Origin: Rhodanobacter denitrificans
GTDB lineage: Bacteria > Pseudomonadota > Gammaproteobacteria > Xanthomonadales > Rhodanobacteraceae
Direction of reading: 5' to 3'
Length of the DNA stretch: 64,000 nt
Assembly: GCA_017848855.1 (NCBI GenBank)
Contig: JAFIHF010000036.1
Location: 1 to 64,000, forward strand
The notes below the pieces were generated by a model. That model was not told the DNA's origin, searched no databases, and saw only the letters and a list, made by a program, of their open reading frames with translations. Of the stretch, positions 51,584 to 61,416 are shown piece by piece (position 1 is the first letter of the stretch; each line of letters begins with the position of its first letter). A program made the position numbers and the translations under genes.

Positions 51584-52903
51584 ATGCACTACGTCGACGC
51601 CCCCACACTGGGCACTCCAGTCGCATCCTTCTCCAGGCCGCGCGTCTACGCCTGGCTGGTGTTCGCGCTCACCTTCGGCCTGCTGCTGTCGGACTACATG
51701 TCGCGCCAGGTGCTCAACGCGGTGTTCCCGCTGCTCAAGGCCGAATGGGGCCTGTCCGATACGCAGCTGGGTTCGCTGTCCGGCGTCGTCGCGCTGCTGG
51801 TCGGCCTGCTCACCTTCCCGCTTTCGGTGCTGGCCGACCGCTGGGGCCGCGTGCGCAGCATCCTGCTGATGGCCGCGCTGTGGAGCCTGGCCACGCTGGC
51901 CTGCGGCATCGCGACGGGCTACGGCGAGATGTTCGCCGCGCGCTTCTTCGTCGGCCTGGGCGAGGCCGCCTACGGCAGCGTCGGCGTGGCGCTGATCATC
52001 AGCATCTTCCCGGCGCACCTGCGCTCCACCCTCACCGGCAGCTTCATGGCCGGCGGCGCGTTCGGTTCGGTCGCCGGCATGGCGCTGGGCGGCGTGCTCG
52101 CCACGCGGCTGGGCTGGCGCTGGGCGTTCGTCGCGATGGCGATCTTCGGCGCCGCGCTGCTGGTGCTGTACGCGCTCACCGTGACCGAGCGCCGGCTGCG
52201 CGCGCACAGCGCGGTGGCGCTGCCCTCGCGGCATGCCCGCCCGGGCCTGCGCGTCTCGCTGCGCCAGCTGTTCGGCGGCCTGTTCGCCAGCACCTCGGTG
52301 ATCTGCGCCTACGTCGGCAGCGGCCTGCAGCTGTTCATCATGGCCGCGGTGATCGCCTGGATGCCGAGCTTCCTCAACCGCTACTACGCGATGGCGCCGG
52401 ACAAGGCAGGCGTCGGCGCCGCCGCCTTCGTGCTGATCGGCGCGCTGGGCATGGTGGTCTGCGGCATCGTCACCGACCGCCTGTGCCGCCGGATGCCCAC
52501 GCGCAAGATGGCGATGGCGATCGGCTACTGCACGATCACCGCGATCCTGCTCGGCCTCGCGTTCCAGTTGCCGCCCGGCCGGGGCCAGCTGCTGGTGGCC
52601 GCGCTGGGCATGTTCTTCGCCGCCGGCACCTCCGGCCCGGCCGGCGCGATGGTGGCCAACCTCACGCCGACGCCGATCCACGCCTCCGCGTTCGCCACGC
52701 TGACCTTCGCGAACAACCTGCTCGGCCTCGCGCCCGGCCCGCTGCTGACCGGCGTGCTGGCCGACCGCATGGGCCTGCTCGGCGCCTTCAGGCTGGTGCC
52801 GCTGCTGGGGCTGCTCGCCGCCGCCGCGTTCTGGATCGGCCGCCGCCACTACGGCAACGACCTCGCCTGCATGCAGGCGGCCGAACGCGTCGACGCCGCC
52901 TGA
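51584..52903 (+). CDS. MFS transporter
   Basis: The 439-residue inner-membrane protein has 12 hydrophobic segments. The major facilitator signatures are LLSDYMSRQVLNAVFPLLKA in TM1, LADRWGRVRSILLMAALWSL in the first cytoplasmic loop, FFVGLGEAAYGSVGVALIIS, and GIVTDRLCRRMPTRKMAMAI in the second half. It looks like the anion/organic acid exchanger group (spinster-like). It is likely to carry the pathway's substrate into the cell. GGCGAGGAGACCGTTCCGA precedes the ATG at 51584. Confidence 0.88.
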   Translation: MHYVDAPTLGTPVASFSRPRVYAWLVFALTFGLLLSDYMSRQVLNAVFPLLKAEWGLSDTQLGSLSGVVALLVGLLTFPLSVLADRWGRVRSILLMAALWSLATLACGIATGYGEMFAARFFVGLGEAAYGSVGVALIISIFPAHLRSTLTGSFMAGGAFGSVAGMALGGVLATRLGWRWAFVAMAIFGAALLVLYALTVTERRLRAHSAVALPSRHARPGLRVSLRQLFGGLFASTSVICAYVGSGLQLFIMAAVIAWMPSFLNRYYAMAPDKAGVGAAAFVLIGALGMVVCGIVTDRLCRRMPTRKMAMAIGYCTITAILLGLAFQLPPGRGQLLVAALGMFFAAGTSGPAGAMVANLTPTPIHASAFATLTFANNLLGLAPGPLLTGVLADRMGLLGAFRLVPLLGLLAAAAFWIGRRHYGNDLACMQAAERVDAA

Positions 52904-52931
52904 TCCATCCACGCTTTCGATACCGAACACG

Positions 52932-53480
52932 ATGAATCCCACCATCCTGATCGTTCCCGGCCTGCGCGACCATGTCGCGGAGCACTGGCAGACCCTGCTC
53001 GAAGCCCGGCTTCCCGGCGCACGCTCGGTGCCGCCGCTTGAGCACGACAAGCTGAGCCGGGCCGCCCGCGTGGCCGCGCTGGACGCGGCGCTGGCCGCCA
53101 TCGACGGCCCGGTGATCCTCGTCGCGCACAGCGCCGGCGTGATGATCGCGGTGCAGTGGGCGCAGGCGCATCGGCGTCCCATCCACGGCGCGCTGCTGGC
53201 GACGCCGGCCGACGTGGAGTCGCCGATGCCGGCGGGCTACCCGACCACGGATGCGCTGCGCGAGCACGGCTGGCTGCCGATCCCACGCGCGCGCCTGCCC
53301 TTCCCGTCCATCCTCGCCTCCAGCAGCAACGACCCGCTGTGCTCCGCGGCGCGCGCCGCCGGCATGGCGCAGGACTGGGGCAGCCGCCTGGTCGAACTGG
53401 GCGAGGTCGGCCATCTCAATCCGGCGGCCGGCTACGGCCCGTGGCCGGCGGCCGATGCGCTGATCGACGCGCTGCGATGA
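52932..53480 (+). CDS. RBBP9/YdeN-family alpha/beta hydrolase
   Basis: The 182-residue serine hydrolase opens with TILIVPGLRDHVAEHWQTLL. The nucleophile lies in VILVAHSAGVM (H-S-x-G), the acid in SILASSSNDPLCS, and the His in LGEVGHLNPAAGYGPWP. These small hydrolases act on esters or carbon-carbon bonds; the substrate is not known. It lies 28 bases after the MFS gene, and its stop overlaps the next ATG (ATGA). Confidence 0.88.
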   Translation: MNPTILIVPGLRDHVAEHWQTLLEARLPGARSVPPLEHDKLSRAARVAALDAALAAIDGPVILVAHSAGVMIAVQWAQAHRRPIHGALLATPADVESPMPAGYPTTDALREHGWLPIPRARLPFPSILASSSNDPLCSAARAAGMAQDWGSRLVELGEVGHLNPAAGYGPWPAADALIDALR

Positions 53481-54169
53481 GCCGCCCTGCGAACGCCGCC
53501 GCGCCGCTGCCGCGCCGGCGCATCTCGGTCGATTTCCACTACGACCTGATCTGTCCGTGGTGCATGATCGGCAAGCGGCGGCTGGAGCGCGCCATCGAGC
53601 TGGTGGCCCGCTACCACCCCGACGTCGAAGTCCGCGTGCGCTGGAAGTCGTTCCCGCTGCTGCCCGAGCTGCCGCTCGAAGGCACGCCGTTCCAGGCGTT
53701 CTACCTGGCCCGGCTGGGCAGCGCGGCCGCGGTGGAAGCGCGGCGCCGGCAGGTCCGCGAAGCCGGCCACGCCTGCGGCATCCGTTTCGATTTCGAACGC
53801 ATCGCATGGATGCCCAACACCATCGCCGCGCACGCCCTGGTCGAGCGTGCCGGGCAGATCGGCGGCGCGGCGCTGCAGTCGCAACTCATCGACCAGCTGT
53901 TTCAGGCGTATTTCCAGCGCGGCGTGCACATCGGCGACCGGCAGGCGCTGGCCGAGATCGGCGCGATCTGCGGCATCCCGCGCGCGGCGTGTCGCGAGAG
54001 CACGGAGCCGTCCCGCTACGGCGGCTTGCTCGATCGCTGGCTGGGCGAGGCCCAGCGGGAAGGACTGCAAGGCGTGCCGGGTTTCGTGTTCGGCGACCGC
54101 CAGTCCCTGTCCGGTGCGCTGCCGCCCGACGTGCTCGCCAAGGCCATGCTGGCATCCCTGCAGCATTGA
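53477..54169 (+). CDS. DsbA-family protein, FrnE-like
   Basis: The 230-residue protein has a thioredoxin-like fold with the C-P-W-C motif (YDLICPWCMIGKRRLERA, Cys26 and Cys29), the helical insert AWMPNTIAAHALVERAGQIG, and the cis-Pro loop GLQGVPGFVFGDRQSLSG. It has no signal peptide and so acts in the cytoplasm, like FrnE. Related proteins are glutathione-dependent 2-hydroxychromene-2-carboxylate isomerases; a redox or isomerase role in the pathway is possible. Coupled to the hydrolase by ATGA overlap. Confidence 0.87.
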   Translation: MSRPANAAAPLPRRRISVDFHYDLICPWCMIGKRRLERAIELVARYHPDVEVRVRWKSFPLLPELPLEGTPFQAFYLARLGSAAAVEARRRQVREAGHACGIRFDFERIAWMPNTIAAHALVERAGQIGGAALQSQLIDQLFQAYFQRGVHIGDRQALAEIGAICGIPRAACRESTEPSRYGGLLDRWLGEAQREGLQGVPGFVFGDRQSLSGALPPDVLAKAMLASLQH

Positions 54170-54400
54170 TGCGGGTCGCAGGCGATGCCAGCGCGCGACA
54201 CCGGCTCCCCCACCGGACTGGGGGGGGCCTTCGGCAGGCATCGGCTGGAATCTCGTCATGCCGGAAACCGTCGCCGGCGACGCACAGGCCAGGCGATGGC
54301 GACCACCCGCAGGGCATGGCCGCGCAGTCGGGGATGGCTGCATCGGGCGGCCTGGCAATACGCAATCCACACGGCACACGACACGGGGGAGGAGAGTTGC
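54170..54400. other. Intergenic region before DUF1302
   Basis: 231 bases with no gene. CCCCCACCGGACTGGGGGGG near 54209-54228 is a small palindrome. A purine-rich GGGGAGGAGAGTTGC stands directly before the DUF1302 ATG at 54401. A promoter here could give DUF1302 and the ligase separate control; no clear hexamers are seen. Confidence 0.45.
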
Positions 54401-56212
54401 ATGAAGAAGTTTGATGGGGCGCCCACGCGCCGCGGCACGCCGGCCATCCGCCTGATGGCGCTCGCTGTCGCGGCAGCGCTCGGCCCGATGGGCGCGGCAC
54501 ACGCCGTCGAATTCAACACCGGCAATCCCGACCTCGCGATCCGCTGGGACAACACCGTGCGCTACAACCTCGGCCAGCGCATGAGTTCGCAGGAGCAGGC
54601 GATCCTCAACAGCCCGAACTACGACGACGGCGACCGCAACTTCGGCAACCACGCCATCGTCACCAACCGCGTGGACGTGCTGAGCGAATTCGACTTCGTC
54701 TACAAGAAGAACTACGGCTTCCGCATCAGCGCCGACGGCTGGTACGACCACGCCTACGGCTCGCTGGACAACACCCACGTCGCCTCGTCCAACCACCTCG
54801 TCAACGGCCAGCCCGCGCTCGGCCTGCCGCGCTACACCAAGCGCTATTTCGAGGGGCCGTCGGGCCAGCTGCTCGACGCCTTCGCGTTCGCCAACTTCGA
54901 CGTGGGCGGCGTCAACGTCAACACCAAGGCCGGCCGCTTCGACGTGTACTGGGGCGAGGCGCTGCTCAACCCGATCCACTCGCTGAGCTACGGCCAGTCG
55001 CCGCTGGACATCGGCAAGCTGCTCACCGTGCCCGGCGCCACGCTGAAGGAACTGTTCCGCCCGCGCTCGCAGCTGTCGGCGCAGATCCAGGCCACGCCCA
55101 CCCTTTCGCTCGAAGGCCAGTACTACCTCGGCTGGGAGCAGGTGTACTACCCCGAGTCGGGTTCCTACATGGGGCCGAACGACGCCGTGCTGCAGGGCGG
55201 CCAGTCGCTCTACATCAACCCGACGCAGCGCGTGCTGCGCGGCCACGACATCACCCCGAAGGGCCAGGGCGACTGGGGCGTATCGGCGCACTGGAGCCCC
55301 GATGCCCTCAACGCCACCATCGGCCTCTATTACCGCAACACCTCGGACATCCAGCCGCAGGTGATCGTGGCGCCGGCGGTGGCGCCGAACGTGCCCGCCG
55401 CGGCCTGCAACGCGCTCGGCTTCCATCCGCTCGGCCCGACGCTGTGCTACGTCAACCCCGCGATGGCCAGCGTGCCGCAGATCCTGCAGGGCAACGTGGG
55501 CCAGTACATGGCCAGCTACGCCGACGGCATCCACATCTACGGCCTGAGCTTCGCCAAGCAGATCCTCGGCATCAGCATGAGCGCGGAAGTGAACTACCGC
55601 CAGAACATGCCGCTGGCGAGCATCCCGGTGCAGTTGCTGCCGGCGCCGCTGGCCGGCAAGGTGACCGGCGCGATCAGCGCGCTGCCGACGCAGGGCAACA
55701 CCGCCGGCGCCCGCGGCGACACCTGGCACGCGGTGGCCGACTTCGCCGGCGTGGTGCCGAAGACGCCGGTGTTCGATACCGCCAGCTACGTCGTCGAGTT
55801 CGTGTGGAGCCGCTGGGACAAGGTCACGCAGAACCCGAACGCCTTCCTCGGCACCAGCCCGGGCTACACCGGCATCGACAAGCCCACGCGCAACTTCTTC
55901 GGCACCCAGCTCAGCTTCACGCCGACCTGGTTCCAGGTCCGCCCCGGCGTGGACCTGCTGATGCCGATGACGTATTCGATGGGCCTGTCCGGCAACTCGG
56001 CGGTCACCTTCGGCGGCAACAAGGGCAACGGCAACTACTCCATCGGCCTGGGCATGGACGTGCGGCAGCGCTTCCGCTTCGACCTGAAGTACATCGGCTA
56101 CCTGGGCCGCATCGCCACCAGCCCGGCGAACGTGGTGACCTCCAGCGCCGGCCTCGCCTCGCTGCTGCGCGACCGCAACTACATCGACTTCACCTTCCAG
56201 ACCACGTTCTAG
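54401..56212 (+). CDS. DUF1302 outer-membrane protein
   Basis: The 603-residue protein has a signal peptide (ALAVAAALGPMGAAHAVEF) and the DUF1302 pattern: GNPDLAIRWDNTVRYNLGQR, DVLSEFDFVYKKNYGFRISA, KAGRFDVYWGEALLNPIHSL, SAQIQATPTLSLEGQYYLGW and YNVDASGH-like tail ending YIDFTFQTTF, a terminal aromatic typical of porin-like barrels. It is likely a large outer-membrane barrel for a hydrophobic substrate. DUF1302 and DUF1329 usually adjoin; here they lie on opposite arms of one locus. Confidence 0.87.
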   Translation: MKKFDGAPTRRGTPAIRLMALAVAAALGPMGAAHAVEFNTGNPDLAIRWDNTVRYNLGQRMSSQEQAILNSPNYDDGDRNFGNHAIVTNRVDVLSEFDFVYKKNYGFRISADGWYDHAYGSLDNTHVASSNHLVNGQPALGLPRYTKRYFEGPSGQLLDAFAFANFDVGGVNVNTKAGRFDVYWGEALLNPIHSLSYGQSPLDIGKLLTVPGATLKELFRPRSQLSAQIQATPTLSLEGQYYLGWEQVYYPESGSYMGPNDAVLQGGQSLYINPTQRVLRGHDITPKGQGDWGVSAHWSPDALNATIGLYYRNTSDIQPQVIVAPAVAPNVPAAACNALGFHPLGPTLCYVNPAMASVPQILQGNVGQYMASYADGIHIYGLSFAKQILGISMSAEVNYRQNMPLASIPVQLLPAPLAGKVTGAISALPTQGNTAGARGDTWHAVADFAGVVPKTPVFDTASYVVEFVWSRWDKVTQNPNAFLGTSPGYTGIDKPTRNFFGTQLSFTPTWFQVRPGVDLLMPMTYSMGLSGNSAVTFGGNKGNGNYSIGLGMDVRQRFRFDLKYIGYLGRIATSPANVVTSSAGLASLLRDRNYIDFTFQTTF

Positions 56213-56220
56213 TGTTGCCT

Positions 56221-56250
56221 GCCCGGCGCCGTCGCACGGCGGCGCCGGGC
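56221..56250 (+). terminator. Hairpin after DUF1302
   Basis: GCCCGGCGCCG and CGGCGCCGGGC (with GTCGCACGGC between) form an 11-bp perfect stem directly after the stop. There is no T run, so it may be a stabilising or partial terminator before the ligase. Confidence 0.6.
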
Positions 56251-56279
56251 CTCCCCTGCCTGACCTGCGGAACCCGACG

Positions 56280-57914
56280 ATGAACGGATTGATGATGCAG
56301 CAGCCGCTGCTGGTCGCGTCGCTGCTGACCCACGCCGAGCGGCACCACGCCGAGCGCGAGATCGTGTCGCGCCGGGTCGAGGGCGACCTCCACCGCTACC
56401 GCTTCGCCGACCTCGCCGCGCGTTCGCGCCGCCTGGCCAACGCGCTCGCCACGCTCGGCATCCGGCCCGGCGAGCGCGTGGCCACGATCGCGTGGAACGG
56501 CTACCGCCACGTGGAGCTCAATTTCGCGGTGTCGGGTTCCGGCGCCGTGCTGCACACCATCAACCCGCGGCTGCACATCGACCAACTCGCCTACATCGTC
56601 GAGCACGCCGACGACCGCGCGATCTTCTTCGACATCACCTTCCTGCCGATCGTCGAGGCCTTGCAGGCGCGCCTCGCCACGCCCCGTCTGTTCGTGGCGA
56701 TGTACGACGCGGAACACATGCCGGCCGGACACGACACGCTGCTGTGCTACGAGCGCCTGATCGACAGCCACGACGACCGCTACGACTGGCCGTCGCTGGA
56801 CGAAAACACCGCCGCCTCGCTGTGCTACACCTCGGGCACCACCGGCCACCCCAAGGGCGTGCTGTACAGCCATCGCTCCACCGTGCTGCATTCCTACGCC
56901 GGCGCCCTGCCGGATGCGTTCAACTGTTCCGCGCGCGACGCCATCCTTCCGGTGGTGCCGATGTTCCACGTCAACGCCTGGGGCCTGCCGTTCATCGCCT
57001 GCATGGTCGGCGCGAAATTGGTGCTGCCGGGGCCGGCGCTGGACGGCAAGTCGCTGTACGAGCTGATCGAGGCCGAGCAGGTGACGATGTCCGCCGGCGT
57101 GCCCACGATCTGGCAGGGCCTGCTCGCCCAGGTGGCGGGGCGCCGCAACGCGTTCTCGTCGATGAAGCGCACGGTGGTCGGCGGCGCGCCCTGCCCCACC
57201 GCGATGGCGGCGCAGTTCCAGCAGCAGCACGGGGTCGAGGTGCTGCACGCCTGGGGCATGACCGAGCTGAGCCCGCTGGGCACCGTGTGCAGCTTCAAGC
57301 CGCACCAGCTGGCGCTGCCCGAGGAGGCGCGCTACGCGATCCAGGCCAAGCAGGGGCGCGCCGTGTTCGGCATCGACATGAAGATCGTCGACCCCGACGG
57401 CCAGCCGCTGCCGTGGGACGGCGAGGCCGTGGGCGAGCTGCTCGTGCGCGGCCACTGGGTGGCCCGCGCCTATTTCGGCGACACCGCCAGCCAGCCGCTG
57501 CGCGACGGCTGGTTCCCCACCGGCGACATGGCCCGGATCGACCGCGACGGCTTCATGCAGATCACCGACCGCAGCAAGGACGTGATCAAGTCCGGCGGCG
57601 AGTGGATCAGCTCGATCGACATCGAGAACATCGCCTGCCTCCACCCCGGCGTGGCCAGCGCCACCTGCATCGGCGTGCGCCACCCGAAATGGGACGAGCG
57701 CCCGCTGCTGCTGGTCACCCGCACGCCGGGCAGCACGCTGGGCAAGGACGAGCTGCTGGCCTTCCTCGACGGCAAGCTGGCGCGCTGGTGGAAGCCGGAC
57801 GACGTGATCTTCCTGGAGAGCTTCCCGCTGGGCGCCACCGGCAAGGTGCTGAAGAACAAGCTGCGCGAGCAGTACGGCGCGCACTACGCCGGCGCCGCCG
57901 CGCCCCGAAGCTGA
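56280..57914 (+). CDS. Acyl-CoA synthetase (AMP-binding, DmdB-like)
   Basis: The 544-residue enzyme activates a carboxylic acid to its CoA ester. The AMP-binding motif is SLCYTSGTTGHPKGVLYSHR, followed by LHAWGMTELSPLGTVCSFK, GWFPTGDMARIDRDGFMQIT and the C-terminal KVLKNKLREQYGAHY lysine region. The opening QQPLLVASLLTHAERHHAER matches the group annotated as 3-(methylthio)propionyl-CoA or medium/long-chain fatty acid CoA ligases. It ends the cluster, about 65 bases after DUF1302 and just before the glycine riboswitch. Confidence 0.9.
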   Translation: MNGLMMQQPLLVASLLTHAERHHAEREIVSRRVEGDLHRYRFADLAARSRRLANALATLGIRPGERVATIAWNGYRHVELNFAVSGSGAVLHTINPRLHIDQLAYIVEHADDRAIFFDITFLPIVEALQARLATPRLFVAMYDAEHMPAGHDTLLCYERLIDSHDDRYDWPSLDENTAASLCYTSGTTGHPKGVLYSHRSTVLHSYAGALPDAFNCSARDAILPVVPMFHVNAWGLPFIACMVGAKLVLPGPALDGKSLYELIEAEQVTMSAGVPTIWQGLLAQVAGRRNAFSSMKRTVVGGAPCPTAMAAQFQQQHGVEVLHAWGMTELSPLGTVCSFKPHQLALPEEARYAIQAKQGRAVFGIDMKIVDPDGQPLPWDGEAVGELLVRGHWVARAYFGDTASQPLRDGWFPTGDMARIDRDGFMQITDRSKDVIKSGGEWISSIDIENIACLHPGVASATCIGVRHPKWDERPLLLVTRTPGSTLGKDELLAFLDGKLARWWKPDDVIFLESFPLGATGKVLKNKLREQYGAHYAGAAAPRS

Positions 57915-57948
57915 ACCGATCCGGGCGGGAGAAACCGCGCCCAGCCTG

Positions 57949-57954
57949 TATAAT
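57949..57954 (+). promoter_or_regulatory. -10 element of gcvP
   Basis: A perfect TATAAT lies 12 bases upstream of the first glycine aptamer. No strong -35 is seen. Confidence 0.6.
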
Positions 57955-57965
57955 CGCCAGCTGCA

Positions 57966-58153
57966 AACGCATGGTGGGAGAAGCGGCCGTTCCGTCGGGA
58001 GCGCACCGCTGCCGAAGGCGCAACGCCCGTAATCGCTCAGGCCCCATACCATCCTGCGCAACAGCACTCTGGAGAGAGCGGTTCGATCCGCCGCCGAAGG
58101 GGCACGAGGCGCGCCCGCGCGCTTCCAAACTCTCAGGCAAAAGGACAGAGGGG
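57966..58153 (+). promoter_or_regulatory. Tandem glycine riboswitch
   Basis: Two aptamers follow each other: the first has GGTGGGAGAAGCGG, CCGCTGCCGAAGGCGCAACG and ATCGCTCAGGC, and the second CTCTGGAGAGAGCGG, CCGCCGCCGAAGGGGCA and AACTCTCAGGCAAAAGGACA. These are the conserved blocks of the gcvT-type glycine riboswitch, with a 15-base linker. The site lies 44 bases upstream of gcvP and should switch it on when glycine is abundant. Confidence 0.92.
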
Positions 58154-58196
58154 CGCCCCGCGTGCGGCTCGCACGTTGACTTCGGACGCCCCTGCC

Positions 58197-61118
<2,922 letters not shown>

Positions 61119-61140
61119 GCGCGCGGTACACAGCGACAGC

Positions 61141-61210
61141 ATGTAGGAGCACCCTGTGCGCGAAAGGAGCCTCGCAAAGAGCCTTTCGCGCACAGGGTGC
61201 GCTCCTACAT
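61141..61210. repeat. Long inverted repeat after gcvP
   Basis: ATGTAGGAGCACCCTGTGCG, continued by CGAAAGG, is mirrored by CCTTTCGCGCACAGGGTGCG and CTCCTACAT with only a 14-base centre; the arms pair over about 27 bases with one base bulged. This is a common intergenic palindrome type (TGTAGGAGC...GCTCCTACA) of gammaproteobacteria. A separate terminator follows. Confidence 0.85.
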
Positions 61211-61215
61211 CGTTC

Positions 61216-61240
61216 GGCCCCGCCATGCGCGGGGCCTTTT
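61216..61240 (+). terminator. Rho-independent terminator of gcvP
   Basis: GGCCCCGC and GCGGGGCC form an 8-bp stem around a five-base loop, followed by TTTT. Confidence 0.85.
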
Positions 61241-61269
61241 CGTATGAGGAGTGCGGCCATGGATGGCCG

Positions 61270-61307
61270 CCCGTTTGATTCTCGCGATCGGGGACGATCG
61301 CAAGAGC
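61270..61307. repeat. GCGATC..GATCGC repeat, copy 2
   Basis: CCGTTTGATTCTCGCGATCG and GGGACGATCGCAAGAGCC repeat the element at 13380-13417 with about 4 changes. The palindrome is at 61284-61301. It lies in the leader of ovoA. Confidence 0.6.
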
Positions 61308-61416
61308 CAACCAGGTTTGCACATACTTGCGGGCCACACGCCGCCATGCGTGCCAGAATGCAACTCTCTACCGCGCCTGACGCCCATCCATTCCCCGGGA
61401 TCGAGAGGTCATCGCC

